Below are positions 7,915-17,425 of a stretch of DNA of 48,957 nt, in pieces. This DNA is from a virus. A program made the position numbers and the translations under genes. The notes beneath the pieces are model-generated. The model made no database searches. It was given only the letters and a program-made list of their open reading frames with translations, and had not been told where the DNA came from. The DNA lies in the IMG/VR virus record IMGVR_UViG_3300048583_000144, positions 1 to 48,957 of that record; one strand, written 5' to 3'. Numbering within the stretch: position 1 is the stretch's first letter; the number at the start of each line of letters is the position of its first letter.

Positions 7915-9441
7915 ATGGAAGAATCTGAACATAACCAACAAGCGGAACTAGTCCGGCTGCGTCGTTTGATCCAGCTGAAGAAGAGTTACGGTCTGTTGTT
8001 TTATAAACCTCACAAACGTCAACAGGCGTTTCATGAGGCGGCTAGGTTCAAATTGCGCTACTTGCGCACAGGAAACCGGTTTGGAAAATCCACTTGTGGT
8101 GCTGCTGAGGATGTTGCGTTTGCTCTGGGTTATCGTCCTTGGTATCCAGAAGGCCATCCGATGAGAACGCTCGGGATTCCGCATCATTCAACTAAGGGGT
8201 TGATTATTGTTGCGGACTGGGATAAAGCACGAGAAATTTACACTTCACAACTCCAGGGTCAGTCGCTCGGTAAACTTTTCAGGTTCATTCCAGCTGAGTC
8301 GTTCGAGGGTGTGCATAAAAATCAGGCTGGCGAAATTGACTCCATCTTTATCAAGTCAATTTATGGCGGTCTGTCGACCATCAACCTGGATACGGTCAAA
8401 TCCTTCAAATCTAACCCTCTGGGTCAGGAATCCTCCGATTGGGACTGGATTCACGTTGATGAACCCTGTCCGGAGGAAATGTGGGTGGCAAACAAACGGG
8501 GTCTGGTGGACCGTGAAGGCTCGGCTTGGTTCACTTGCACGCCAATTACGGAAATGTGGATTAACGATTTGTTCATCCCTTCAAAACGTATTCGGGAAGA
8601 GTTTACCCACGGTTATGGCGATGAAACCCGCTCGACTTGGTTGATGACCGGCTCGATGATGGACAATCCTCATAATAGCGAGAAGGCTATTGCTCAATTC
8701 AAAGTAGGCCTTTCTCAAGCCGACATTGACGCTCGTATCAACGGTAGACCGTTACAACTTGCTGGTGCAGTTTATCCCGAATTCGATGAATTTACGCACA
8801 AATATCACACTCCCCCGATTGGCTGGGTTGACAACTTTAGTCCTCCGGCTGATTACGCAATACGTATTGCTATTGACACCCATCCAAAGACTCCACACGC
8901 AGTCTTGTTTGCGGCAACTTCGCCCCAGGGTTACGTTTATTTCTACGACGAAATCTTCGAACATTGTTACATTGATCAACTCTGCGATCGAATCTTCGAG
9001 AAACTTAACGGTCGCTACCCCATGCGAGTTTTCTGCGACAAACTGGCCTTCCAGGAATCTCCTGTTGACGGTTCAATCTGGGCAAATGTGTTTTGGCAGC
9101 GTGGACTGGCCGTAGAGCCAGCGATTAAAGCCCTCCGCAACGGCATCATGGAGGTCAAGCGCCAGCTTAACACGCCTAATAATTGGTTTTTCAACGGCGA
9201 GCTGCATCACGTTTTTCATGAATTTGATCGTTACGTCTGGGATCCTAAAAAGGAAGCTCCGGTGGATAAAGACGATCACATGATGGAGTGCCTGTATCGT
9301 CTTTCGCTTCACGGACTTGAATATATTGAACCAGTAGCTAGCAAACAAGAAGCCTATGATCCTCTTGACTTGTCTGATGTGTCTTTTGATATTCCAGGTT
9401 TTAACCTCCACGAGGCCTTAAACATTTTTTCTTTACAATGA
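7915..9441 (+). CDS. terL: Terminase large subunit
   Basis: The motor and nuclease that packages DNA into the procapsid. From the ATG at 7915 (508 residues) the ATPase domain has a Walker A motif RTGNRFGKST at 51-60, a Walker B WIHVDEP and a coupling motif around FTCTPI. The C-terminal RNase H-like nuclease shows acidic residues in RIAIDTHPKTPHA, VFCDKLAF and DKDDHMME. An in-frame ATG at 7888 would overlap the preceding small gene, so I prefer 7915, whose AATAACATG context recurs in this genome. It overlaps the portal gene by ATGA. Circular permutation of the contig would fit headful packaging. Confidence 0.93.
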   Translation: MEESEHNQQAELVRLRRLIQLKKSYGLLFYKPHKRQQAFHEAARFKLRYLRTGNRFGKSTCGAAEDVAFALGYRPWYPEGHPMRTLGIPHHSTKGLIIVADWDKAREIYTSQLQGQSLGKLFRFIPAESFEGVHKNQAGEIDSIFIKSIYGGLSTINLDTVKSFKSNPLGQESSDWDWIHVDEPCPEEMWVANKRGLVDREGSAWFTCTPITEMWINDLFIPSKRIREEFTHGYGDETRSTWLMTGSMMDNPHNSEKAIAQFKVGLSQADIDARINGRPLQLAGAVYPEFDEFTHKYHTPPIGWVDNFSPPADYAIRIAIDTHPKTPHAVLFAATSPQGYVYFYDEIFEHCYIDQLCDRIFEKLNGRYPMRVFCDKLAFQESPVDGSIWANVFWQRGLAVEPAIKALRNGIMEVKRQLNTPNNWFFNGELHHVFHEFDRYVWDPKKEAPVDKDDHMMECLYRLSLHGLEYIEPVASKQEAYDPLDLSDVSFDIPGFNLHEALNIFSLQ

Positions 9442-11321
9442 GTGATTCAACTATAACCGATATGCTTTCCTCTGAGGAAGTGCCTGAGAACATTGCTGAC
9501 CTTTTGGAGGATCTCAAGGAGTTTCTTCGCGATTCTCGTAGTCACGTGGGCCGGTATTACGATGACTGGGATGCTGCTTTGGCCTCCTATGCTCGTGAAC
9601 GTACCGAAGACGTCGATGATCGCAAAGCGAAAGCTAAGGGACAGCCGAAAAAGCTGTCAATTCCGCTCACGCGTGCGCAAGTTCAGACATTCGTGACCTT
9701 TGTTTTGCTGCTTTACACACAAAACGAGTTTATTTTTTCCTATTCTCCCACCGGCAACGAGGATTACAAGCTGCGTGATGCGATTAATAAGCTTTTGCAT
9801 CGCGAAACGCTCTCTAACAACATGTTTAACAAACTCCTGGAGTTTATTTTGGACATTGCGCGGTTCAATCTGGGCGTTTTGAAGACCACCTGGCGAGATG
9901 ATGAGCTGGAAGTTGAAGTTGAGGCCAGTGAATCGGCTATTGAGTCAACGGAAAGTGATTTTCTCACTATGGTGACTGAAGACAGCACTTCTCGCCACAC
10001 TGTAAAGCTGTTTGAAGGCAATTATGTTGACAACATCTCGCCTTATAACTTCTTTTGGGACTCATCTCTGCCAGTTTCTCGCTTCCAAGAAGGCATGTTC
10101 GCTGCGGATGAGACAGCTTATAACATTCGTCAGCTTAAAAACTGGGAGCGCCAGGGTATCGCTCATGGCGTGCAATATGTGCAGCGAATGAGTTCAGAAT
10201 TGCACACTAAGCGCAAAGAAACTCGCTTGCCTGGCTTCGGGCGCGACTTCAGTCAAAGTTCCCAGCAAGAGTCTAAAAACTTCCCGGTGATTGTCACAAC
10301 GGTTTATTACCGTTGCGCTGGTGAGGAATACAAACTCGACAATGACGATCAAGAACGCATTTGGGAAATTAAAATCGCCAATGATGAGCGCATCATCTCA
10401 ATCGAAAAATTCGGCTCGGTGCATAACCAGTTTCCCTACGACGCAGCTGAGCTTTCACCTGACCAACACGGCGAGCTTTCGGATTCAATTTCATCTCTTA
10501 TCGATCCTCTGCAAGAAGTTGTAACTTGGTTGTTCAACTCCCGCATTGCGTCTGTTCGCTCCAACTTACAGGGTCGTTTAATCATCGATGGCCGTTACGT
10601 TGAGGTCGACGACCTTAAAACCGGACAACCTTACATCCGGGCTAAAAAAGGTGCCCCACTTATGGGGCTTGACAAATTTGTTCACCAGCTCAAAACAGTC
10701 GATACAACTCAAGGGCATATGAATGATGCCTCTGAAGTCATTCGTATGATTCAAATGGTATCCGGAGTCAACGAAAACGCAATGGGTCAGTTCCACGGTG
10801 GACGCCGCTCCGCTACTGAAGCCAGGGCTGTGTCAATGGGCTCATCCGCACGGATGAAACTTTACGCCTCCTCAATCTGGTCGGCTGCTTTGGTCCCATT
10901 CGCCAGGAAGATGCTTATCAACTTACGTCAATTTCTGTCTCAAGAAAAATTCCAGCAGATTCTTGGTGATTCTGAGGAATTCGGAATTCTATATTCTCAG
11001 TTCCATCCTACGCCATCCTGGAAGCTGGCTGAGTCGGAAGACTTCTTTGTGGAAGATTCGACTACTGCCACTGAGAAGGGGTATGTGGCGCAAAGCTTGC
11101 AGGAATTGCTTTTGGGCGTTATTTCCAATCCGATGGTTATGCAAGTTATGCCGTTGGATTTGAAGGAAATGATGAAAGAAATTCAATCCCTGCGAGGGGT
11201 TAAAGATTTGTCAAGATTTTTCTTGCAAACGCCAGAGCAACAACAACAACTACAAAATGGACTTAACCAAATTAACGCTGGACCAGCTCAACAGCCTGGT
11301 GACACAGGTGGAGGAATTTAA
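9438..11321 (+). CDS. Portal protein
   Basis: The 627-residue protein follows the large terminase with an ATGA overlap, the usual place of the portal. It is acidic, helix-rich and has the long-helix, mixed alpha/beta pattern of podovirus-type portals, including a VNENAMGQFHGGRRSATEAR segment near residue 450 typical of the stem and wing region. It forms the dodecameric DNA channel at one capsid vertex and docks terminase. The last 65 bases overlap the next gene in another frame. Confidence 0.85.
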   Translation: MSDSTITDMLSSEEVPENIADLLEDLKEFLRDSRSHVGRYYDDWDAALASYARERTEDVDDRKAKAKGQPKKLSIPLTRAQVQTFVTFVLLLYTQNEFIFSYSPTGNEDYKLRDAINKLLHRETLSNNMFNKLLEFILDIARFNLGVLKTTWRDDELEVEVEASESAIESTESDFLTMVTEDSTSRHTVKLFEGNYVDNISPYNFFWDSSLPVSRFQEGMFAADETAYNIRQLKNWERQGIAHGVQYVQRMSSELHTKRKETRLPGFGRDFSQSSQQESKNFPVIVTTVYYRCAGEEYKLDNDDQERIWEIKIANDERIISIEKFGSVHNQFPYDAAELSPDQHGELSDSISSLIDPLQEVVTWLFNSRIASVRSNLQGRLIIDGRYVEVDDLKTGQPYIRAKKGAPLMGLDKFVHQLKTVDTTQGHMNDASEVIRMIQMVSGVNENAMGQFHGGRRSATEARAVSMGSSARMKLYASSIWSAALVPFARKMLINLRQFLSQEKFQQILGDSEEFGILYSQFHPTPSWKLAESEDFFVEDSTTATEKGYVAQSLQELLLGVISNPMVMQVMPLDLKEMMKEIQSLRGVKDLSRFFLQTPEQQQQLQNGLNQINAGPAQQPGDTGGGI

Positions 11322-11541
11322 GAATTCTCCGCTGCATGATTTATATCTGCAAAAGCTGAAAGATCGTGTGCAAACGGGAACCAAGACTCTGATTCAGGCG
11401 TCGGTCGGTTCATTTGAAGAATTCACTAATATTGAACGGCTTAAAGGCGCTATTAGTGAAGTAGAAGAATTTTCCAACTCTGTTTTCGAGGTCCTGGTCT
11501 CGGATATTCAGAGTTTAATCGAAGACAAACTCCAGGACTAA
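11257..11541 (+). CDS. Small helical protein between portal and scaffold
   Basis: The 94-residue frame opens inside the portal gene, overlapping it by 65 bases; a downstream GTG could shorten it. The sequence is a helix-rich acidic protein (LTLDQLNSLVTQVEEF, then FTNIERLKGAISEVEEF). Small proteins of this sort are common between portal and scaffold genes in podoviruses, but I cannot name the family. It may be a head-assembly factor. Confidence 0.5.
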   Translation: MDLTKLTLDQLNSLVTQVEEFKNSPLHDLYLQKLKDRVQTGTKTLIQASVGSFEEFTNIERLKGAISEVEEFSNSVFEVLVSDIQSLIEDKLQD

Positions 11542-11553
11542 CAAAACACTACC

Positions 11554-12429
11554 ATGCTAAAGTTCCTACTACACACAGCCCTCCGTGCCCCTGCCAATGA
11601 TTATGGCGATGGCGGCGGCGGGTTTGACGACGGCCTCGATTCGCTTGACGATGATGACGACATTGATGACGATGACGACATTGATGATGATGATGACATC
11701 GACGACGACGATGATGATATTGACGATGACGATCCGGGCCAGGGCCAAGTTCGTCAACCTGTCAAACAGCCGAAGAAGCAAGTAATTGCTCCTGACTTGG
11801 CTCAGCAAATTGCGACCGGGATTTCCCAGGCGTTTAAGGCTGGCGCACCGGGGCAGCAGCAACAACAGAAGGATCTCACTCCAGAGGAGCGGGATAAAAT
11901 GCTTAAACGCGTTATCCTTAACAAGGAACGTGTGCAGGCGATTTTCAATGCGGAAGATCCTGATACTCAGGTTTCCGAATTGCAGAAACTACTGGATGAC
12001 GTCGCAGCCCATGCGCTTACAGCGGCGGGTTACATGACTCATCACATGGTAGGTCAAGTCCAGGGTCCTGTGCAATTGCTTCAAGAAGCACATGCACGCA
12101 AACAATTGGAAGAGTTCAACGGCAACGTTGTGCGCCAATTTCCGGCTCTTCGCGGTCGCGAGCAAGCAGTTGCTCAAGCTGTGGAGATTGTCAGGAAAGC
12201 ACAAGCCGAAGGACGGATCGTTCTTCCAACTAAGAAGGATGCAATGCGAGCGGTGGCACAGGTCGCTAAGAATGCAATTCGCGTGTATGATCCAAATTTC
12301 ACCTTGAAGCGGCACAAGCAGGCTACTCAAGGTGGCGGTATGTATATCCCGCGCGGTGCGGGTGCAAGGCCGTCAAGACATCGTGCAGGTAACAATCCTG
12401 TCAGTGACGGGATTGATTCGTTAGGTTAA
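11554..12429 (+). CDS. Putative scaffolding protein with Asp-Ile repeat tract
   Basis: This 291-residue protein lies directly before the major capsid gene, the usual scaffold position. Residues 32-60 are an almost pure aspartate tract with isoleucine spacers (pattern D5-I repeated). A Gln/Lys linker, a long helical region (about 100-230) and a basic C-terminal tail follow. Helical bodies with a basic tail are typical of scaffolds, which guide capsid assembly and then leave. The acid tract is exceptional and may bind cations or mimic DNA. Confidence 0.7.
   Translation: MLKFLLHTALRAPANDYGDGGGGFDDGLDSLDDDDDIDDDDDIDDDDDIDDDDDDIDDDDPGQGQVRQPVKQPKKQVIAPDLAQQIATGISQAFKAGAPGQQQQQKDLTPEERDKMLKRVILNKERVQAIFNAEDPDTQVSELQKLLDDVAAHALTAAGYMTHHMVGQVQGPVQLLQEAHARKQLEEFNGNVVRQFPALRGREQAVAQAVEIVRKAQAEGRIVLPTKKDAMRAVAQVAKNAIRVYDPNFTLKRHKQATQGGGMYIPRGAGARPSRHRAGNNPVSDGIDSLG
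11647..11733 (+). repeat. GAT/GAC codon repeat encoding D5-I units
   Basis: Twenty-nine codons encode 25 Asp and 4 Ile as D5-I-D5-I-D5-I-D6-I-D4. GAT and GAC codons are mixed, so selection is at the protein level rather than for an exact DNA repeat. Such tracts can change length by slippage. Confidence 0.9.
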
Positions 12430-12465
12430 CAATCAACAAACACAAACAATTCAAATCAAATCATT

Positions 12466-13860
12466 ATGAGTGCAATCCTTGGACTTATGTCCACAAAAGA
12501 CCTTGAAGCGAGCTATTCGCTCACGGCACGGCGGAAAATCTTTTACCGCTTTCCGGAGGGTAAGTTTACTCTCCAGGGACTCCTGTCCTTGATGGATACC
12601 GAAGCAACGGATAAGCCAAAATTTGGCTGGTTCGAGCAGCGGGAGGCCCAGCATTATACCACTACGGCGCAGTCGCCTGTGGGTGCTGGTAATATCGGGC
12701 CGTTCACCAATGCGGCGAATGACACGCTTCAAACTCAAGCTGGGTTCACGATTGCTGCAAATGCGCAATTCTGTATCACTGTCGCTAGCACGGAGCCTAT
12801 CCACGTTCGCGATGTGCTGTGGCTGAAAAGCGTGCCGAATGGCGCTGCATCGGCTTTGTTGAACCCTCGGGTTCTCGTTGATGAGATCGTCTCTTCAACG
12901 GTGCTGAAAGTTCGCGCTACGACTGGTGCTATCACCAGCATGAGCAATGATACTGATGCAAACGGCTTGCACGTGCTCGTTGTTGGCTCGGCCGCTTCTG
13001 AAGGTGCTCGCAGCCGCTCTGGTTCTTACCAAGCGCCAATCGAAGTTGAAAACTACACCCAAATTCACCGGAATGGCTTCAAGCTCACCGGGAATGCTCT
13101 CAAGGCCGGGTTGGTTTATGACAAATCTGGTGCTTACAAAGGTAAGTCCACTCAAGCCATGCAGCGTCACATGGAGTTGCTTGAAAAAGCGGCTATGTTC
13201 GGTCGTCGCGGGGTCAATAACGTCATTGGTGACGATGGCGATTTGGTTCCTGAGCGCCTGTCTGGTGGTATCCTGTGGTATCTGGAGCAGTGGGAATTGG
13301 GCAACACCGGCAACGGTGGTTTGTTTGATTACCGCCCAGGTGGTTCGGATGTCAGCAACACCGCTTGGACCTCGGCAGATGAAAAACTCATCATTCCGGT
13401 CAACGGTACGATGACGAAGGCGAACTTCGAAACCTTGAACGAACGGCTTTTCCGCTACAACGGAAACTCCGGCGAGAAACTGGTGCTTTGCGGCAATGGT
13501 TTCATCAAGGCGTTCCAGGACTACGTCAAGCTCGGCGCAACGATTCAGATGTCGCTGCATGAGAAAGAGGAAGTCTACGGAATGAAAATCTTCCGTTGGA
13601 CTACTCCTTGGGGTGATCTGATCTTCAAATCCCACCCGCTGTTCAACCAAAATGCCGGGCTTCGTAACTCGGCGTTTGTGCTGGACGTCGGTTCGATCCA
13701 TTATATTAACATCAACGACCGCGACAGCCAGTTGCTGAAAAATCGCCAGCCGAATGATGCTGATTACCGGAAAGATGAATGGTTCACTGAGTGCGGTATT
13801 GAGCTGCACTACCCCGAGCGCCATCACTTCATTGACAACCTCACCGGCGTCGTCGCTTAA
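12466..13860 (+). CDS. Major capsid protein
   Basis: The 464-residue protein follows the scaffold gene after 36 bases with an A-rich leader and no Shine-Dalgarno sequence. Its sequence (for example MSAILGLMSTKDLEASYSL at the start, FGRRGVNNVIGDDGD mid-protein and a basic, aromatic C-terminus) fits the SU10-like or DUF5309-type branch of HK97-fold capsid proteins seen in podoviruses. It would form the icosahedral shell. Gene order portal-scaffold-capsid supports this strongly. Confidence 0.88.
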   Translation: MSAILGLMSTKDLEASYSLTARRKIFYRFPEGKFTLQGLLSLMDTEATDKPKFGWFEQREAQHYTTTAQSPVGAGNIGPFTNAANDTLQTQAGFTIAANAQFCITVASTEPIHVRDVLWLKSVPNGAASALLNPRVLVDEIVSSTVLKVRATTGAITSMSNDTDANGLHVLVVGSAASEGARSRSGSYQAPIEVENYTQIHRNGFKLTGNALKAGLVYDKSGAYKGKSTQAMQRHMELLEKAAMFGRRGVNNVIGDDGDLVPERLSGGILWYLEQWELGNTGNGGLFDYRPGGSDVSNTAWTSADEKLIIPVNGTMTKANFETLNERLFRYNGNSGEKLVLCGNGFIKAFQDYVKLGATIQMSLHEKEEVYGMKIFRWTTPWGDLIFKSHPLFNQNAGLRNSAFVLDVGSIHYININDRDSQLLKNRQPNDADYRKDEWFTECGIELHYPERHHFIDNLTGVVA

Positions 13861-13892
13861 CCTCAACCCACAACTGAAGAAAGACTAATTAT

Positions 13893-14237
13893 ATGGCCGC
13901 TGTAGTAACCGCAGACCTGACAATTCACCGCACTTGGTATGAAACTACCAAGAATCCTCGCCGAGTGCGGAAAGCTATCGACGTCACAATTGATGTTGAT
14001 GGAGCCGGAACCCTGGCAACAAATACTATCGACGCCGCAACGTTGGGGTTCAAGAGCATTGAAGAAGTTTCCAATGGCGTGAATGCCGCTGGGACTTTGA
14101 TTGTTCTTGCAACTCCTTCGCCAGATCGGAGCAAGATTTTGTTGTCTGATCTGAATGTTTCGACGGATGCCGACCGCGCAAAACCAGTCGCAGTCACAGG
14201 TATCTATCGTTTCACCATCAAGGGCGACCCCGCCTAA
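13893..14237 (+). CDS. Putative capsid decoration or head-associated protein
   Basis: The 114-residue protein lies 32 bases after the major capsid gene and is rich in beta-strand-forming and small residues (DVTIDVDGAGTLATNTIDAA). This position and size are typical of head decoration or stabilising proteins. No family is recognised. A 10-bp hairpin follows its stop, which may separate abundant head mRNAs from downstream genes. Confidence 0.5.
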   Translation: MAAVVTADLTIHRTWYETTKNPRRVRKAIDVTIDVDGAGTLATNTIDAATLGFKSIEEVSNGVNAAGTLIVLATPSPDRSKILLSDLNVSTDADRAKPVAVTGIYRFTIKGDPA

Positions 14238-14244
14238 ACCATTT

Positions 14245-14273
14245 GGGGAGGGGTGAATAACTTACCCCTCCCC
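14245..14273 (+). terminator. Strong hairpin after head genes (attenuator or processing site)
   Basis: GGGGAGGGGT at 14245-14254 pairs perfectly with ACCCCTCCCC at 14264-14273 around a 9-base loop. Only a weak T tract follows (TTCAACC). It may reduce readthrough from the highly expressed capsid genes or protect mRNA ends. Confidence 0.55.
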
Positions 14274-14299
14274 TTCAACCCCGCAAATACACAAACAAT

Positions 14300-14473
14300 A
14301 TGAAAACGTACGATTACGCCGCCTCTCCCCCCGCCGCTGTGGATGTCAAAAACACCCGCATGCTCGAACCCGGTGCTCATGAAACTCGCGGTCTTTCTTC
14401 GGAAACCAACGAGATCAAACGCCAGGTGACCAAGAACAAGACGCCAAAAGATGGCGGTGTTCGCCGGAAGTAA
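14300..14473 (+). CDS. Small basic protein, unknown
   Basis: A 57-residue protein starts MKTYDYAASPPAAV and ends with a basic tail (KTPKDGGVRRK). The leader ACAAACAATATG matches the A-rich style of other genes here. It lies between head and neck genes. It has no recognised domain; a minor head protein is plausible. Confidence 0.5.
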   Translation: MKTYDYAASPPAAVDVKNTRMLEPGAHETRGLSSETNEIKRQVTKNKTPKDGGVRRK

Positions 14474-14497
14474 CAGCTAACTTGAGGAGCTTTTTAT

Positions 14498-15214
14498 ATG
14501 ACTGTGGGACAAATAAAATCTGCGATTGCTCGCTATCTCGAAAAAGATACCGAGTTCACAAAAAATGGCGTGGATCTGTTGCTGATAGCGTTAAACAACG
14601 CAAGACTGCAAGCAGAACGACGCCATGATTTTAAGCACCTATGGGATTATGGAAAGCTCCTCATTCCTGCTGGCGAGAGTGGGGTTAACCTATCCGCCGC
14701 CACCGACACGAGCGATGCTTCTGTTCGCGTCAAAACTCCGATGCAGTTTTATCGCCGGGTGACGCTCGGTGACATGCCAATTCGCACGATGAAAAAGTCT
14801 GCGTTAGCCAATTTGCTGACTCAGCGCTTTGATCGTGAGATTCGCCCCGATGAAGATGGTTTTGAAGATGATACGTCTCAATACGAACTTTATCACAACC
14901 GTTTGCTCATTAGCGGCAATAAAGTATTTTTCAATCCAGCTCCGACAGAACAAATCGAGTTGAGGTTGGATTATGTCAAATGGGCCGCTGCTTATACCAG
15001 TGATAGCGACACGGACTTCTTTACCGAGCAGTGCCATGACTATCTCATATTCCAGGGTGTTGTTGAGTGCAACCACCTAACTGGAACCTTTACTTACAGA
15101 ACCGAAGGCAATTTGCCTCCACCAGACAAATACGCTGCAACCCTGCTTGAAATGATTATCGAGCAGGACAAACATTCGGAGTCAGCGGCCGATTCACCCG
15201 AACTTTGGAATTAA
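14498..15214 (+). CDS. Head-tail (neck) adaptor protein
   Basis: The 238-residue protein has the helix-rich N-terminus, central beta region and C-terminal helix typical of podovirus neck adaptors and gp4/gp11-type connectors, including the phrase DFFTEQCHDYLIFQGVVECN. Adaptors of this sort sit below the portal and join it to the tail. It has a good ribosome site (GAGGAG, 1 turn upstream of the ATG). Position after capsid genes supports the call. Confidence 0.6.
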   Translation: MTVGQIKSAIARYLEKDTEFTKNGVDLLLIALNNARLQAERRHDFKHLWDYGKLLIPAGESGVNLSAATDTSDASVRVKTPMQFYRRVTLGDMPIRTMKKSALANLLTQRFDREIRPDEDGFEDDTSQYELYHNRLLISGNKVFFNPAPTEQIELRLDYVKWAAAYTSDSDTDFFTEQCHDYLIFQGVVECNHLTGTFTYRTEGNLPPPDKYAATLLEMIIEQDKHSESAADSPELWN

Positions 15215-15216
15215 TT

Positions 15217-15606
15217 ATGTTTCCTACTTCATTCGCTCCTGGTGGTCAACCACCAAAACCACAACCTCAGCCGGTCATGCCGGATCAATTTATGATGCCG
15301 GGCATGCCTGGAGCATTGGCGTTAGGGCAAGCACAAGCTCCAGCTCCAGCAATGCCACAACCCATTATTGCGTCTCAACAACTTGATACGCCCTTGGCTC
15401 GTCAAGTCGAGAGGTCCAAAAAATACGGTTGGGGATTAAGCCCAGAACAAGAGCAATCTTGGGGTTTGATTCAGCAAGACCTGGGACAGGCTAACCAGCA
15501 GCAGCAGCAGGCGCAGCAGTTTGACATGCAGCAAATGCAGCAAAAAGCTCAACAGGAGCAATTGAGAGCTCAAAGAATGCAACAGCAAGGTTTCCAAACT
15601 TTCTAA
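15217..15606 (+). CDS. Pro/Gln-rich internal or neck protein
   Basis: I start at ATG 15217 rather than the in-frame TTG at 15205, giving 129 residues. The N-terminal half is Pro/Met/Gln/Ala rich and disordered; the C-terminal half is a Gln-rich helix likely to form a coiled coil. It is the first of three low-complexity proteins before the giant virion protein. Such proteins in podoviruses are often internal or ejected components. The exact role is unknown. Confidence 0.55.
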   Translation: MFPTSFAPGGQPPKPQPQPVMPDQFMMPGMPGALALGQAQAPAPAMPQPIIASQQLDTPLARQVERSKKYGWGLSPEQEQSWGLIQQDLGQANQQQQQAQQFDMQQMQQKAQQEQLRAQRMQQQGFQTF

Positions 15607-15610
15607 TTTT

Positions 15611-16102
15611 ATGGACAAAAACCAATTGATTCAATCTGTTCTGCAAGATAATGGTTTGCAGGAAATCATGCAAATGCTGCAAGGTATGCAAAGCATGCAG
15701 CAGCAGAGGCAACAAGGCGCGCTTGGTGCTGCGGAATACCAAAACAACCAAGCTAAGCAGCAATTCGACATGCAAAACATGCGCGAAAACACTGAGCTGG
15801 CTCGCGGGCAAACTGAACATCAAATGCGTTTGGCCGAAGAAGAGCAAGCGCGGTTGGGGGCAGCGGATGATCGAGCAGCTGAAAAACACAAACTTGATCA
15901 GTCACTGGCTCCGCTAGAAAAGATCACAGCTGTGTTGAATTGGATCAAACAAACCCAAGGAATCCAGCAAGACAATGTTTTGGGCCAGCGTCAAATTGAC
16001 TTATCTCAACAACAGCTGCAAAATTCACTTCCTCCTCCAATGCCAGCCGCCCCGTTGCCTCCTGAATGGACAAAACAAATTCAACCACTGAAACTTCAAT
16101 AA
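15611..16102 (+). CDS. Gln/Met-rich coiled-coil protein
   Basis: The 163-residue protein is nearly all helix, with heptad-like Gln, Met and Leu (LQEIMQMLQGMQSMQQQR) and a charged middle section. It starts 4 bases after the previous gene and ends one base before the next. I infer a structural or core protein that acts with its two neighbours; no family is recognised. Confidence 0.55.
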   Translation: MDKNQLIQSVLQDNGLQEIMQMLQGMQSMQQQRQQGALGAAEYQNNQAKQQFDMQNMRENTELARGQTEHQMRLAEEEQARLGAADDRAAEKHKLDQSLAPLEKITAVLNWIKQTQGIQQDNVLGQRQIDLSQQQLQNSLPPPMPAAPLPPEWTKQIQPLKLQ

Positions 16103-16103
16103 C

Positions 16104-17420
16104 ATGAGCACAAAATCTGACAAATCCAAAAAGAAGAAAAGCAACAAAAAGGGTTCGCTTTCTTCTCGCGTTCAATCGCGAATGCAACAGGGAGCAATGC
16201 CGGCGGCTCCGCAATACGCTAACGACCTCATGCCTACGCAGTTTGTCATGCCCGGTGCTCAAGCTGGCAGTGATGCATTGACCGCTGCGCTGAATCAGCC
16301 TATGCCTGACCCCATCGAGCTGATGAAGCAACAGAATGCGGGTAAAATTGATCAGCTGCAAGCGCTTGGGAATTCCGGCATGGTTCGGGGTGTTCGTCGG
16401 GATGCTTATGGCAATGCTCAAATGGGTGATGCTAACCCATTCACAAATGGTTACTTCAAATCCAGCGAGGATCGTATGAAAGATCCAGCAATGACGCGCC
16501 AAGCTGGGCAATACAACTTACCCTCCGTAGCTCCGCAGCAGCAGCAAGCACCTGCACCTCAGCAACAAGCACCCGCACCAATCAACGACGCAGTCAACCG
16601 CAATTTGGCTGCGCTGGAAGATAAGTATTCAATCCTACGCAACCAAACCCCAAGTCCTTCATATGCGCCAGTAACTCAAGCCAGTCCTGCTGCAACGAAG
16701 GCTGTGGCTGAAATGTCGGCGCAATATGACCCGTCACCTGAACGTTTGGCAGAAGTTCGACGCCAAGGTGAAGCAAGATCAGCGACTGAGCAAATGGCCG
16801 ATCCTCAGCTTAGCAGCTTTATGAATTACGCTGCGGGCATAAACAACGCGACTCAAAACCTGGACCGAATTATGGAGCTTGATCAGACTCCATTGAAGTG
16901 GATGTTTGGTCAAGCTGTTGACCCGACAGCAAATGAGCGTCAAAAGCTTGAGTATCAAATGACTGATGGGTTAAGTCAGGCTAACGGAACACCGGCGGTC
17001 CCCGGCACACCATCATTGCCTCTGTTTAATCCTCCTGGTCAAGGACTTTTGCCCTTTAATCTCGACGGTAAAGCAGCTCAAGCCTTAACTGAAATGCCCG
17101 GTTATAGTCCTATGCCTTGGCCTCAACCACCTCCAGGTGCGCCAGCTCCGATGAATTCGGCTCTGGATGTGCTAAACCTTTCTGACCCAGCAAAACCAAT
17201 GGTAAATCTTGACGCTATGGGTGGACCTCGTGGAGCACCCGCTCCAATGGCTCCGTTATCTTCAATCCCCAGCCAATTGTTCACCACTATGTTTGGTGAT
17301 GATGACGGATTCAGAAAATTCCTAGGTATGGGACCAGCTCCCGCTACTCCTCCACCACCACCAGCTCCGTTGAAAGGCGCAGATCGTTGGAATCAGCTTA
17401 AAGCTCAGTATAACTTCTAA
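16104..17420 (+). CDS. Low-complexity Pro/Gln/Ala-rich virion protein
   Basis: The 438-residue protein begins with a Lys/Ser-rich basic head (KSDKSKKKKSNKK, suited to DNA contact) and continues as Pro/Ala/Gln/Met-rich, mostly disordered sequence with short helical parts. It follows the same packing as its neighbours (1 base upstream, 5 bases downstream). A role as an internal core or DNA-ejection protein beside the giant protein is likely but is inferred only from place and composition. Confidence 0.5.
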   Translation: MSTKSDKSKKKKSNKKGSLSSRVQSRMQQGAMPAAPQYANDLMPTQFVMPGAQAGSDALTAALNQPMPDPIELMKQQNAGKIDQLQALGNSGMVRGVRRDAYGNAQMGDANPFTNGYFKSSEDRMKDPAMTRQAGQYNLPSVAPQQQQAPAPQQQAPAPINDAVNRNLAALEDKYSILRNQTPSPSYAPVTQASPAATKAVAEMSAQYDPSPERLAEVRRQGEARSATEQMADPQLSSFMNYAAGINNATQNLDRIMELDQTPLKWMFGQAVDPTANERQKLEYQMTDGLSQANGTPAVPGTPSLPLFNPPGQGLLPFNLDGKAAQALTEMPGYSPMPWPQPPPGAPAPMNSALDVLNLSDPAKPMVNLDAMGGPRGAPAPMAPLSSIPSQLFTTMFGDDDGFRKFLGMGPAPATPPPPPAPLKGADRWNQLKAQYNF

Positions 17421-17425
17421 TATTT

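Noticed and set aside
11569-11865. 98-codon minus-strand frame opposite the scaffold
   Set aside because: It is a Val/Ile-rich shadow of the Asp codon repeat.
12895-13866. 323-codon open frame on the minus strand over the capsid gene
   Set aside because: It is antisense to the major capsid gene, has no protein-family features and mirrors the codon bias of the real gene.
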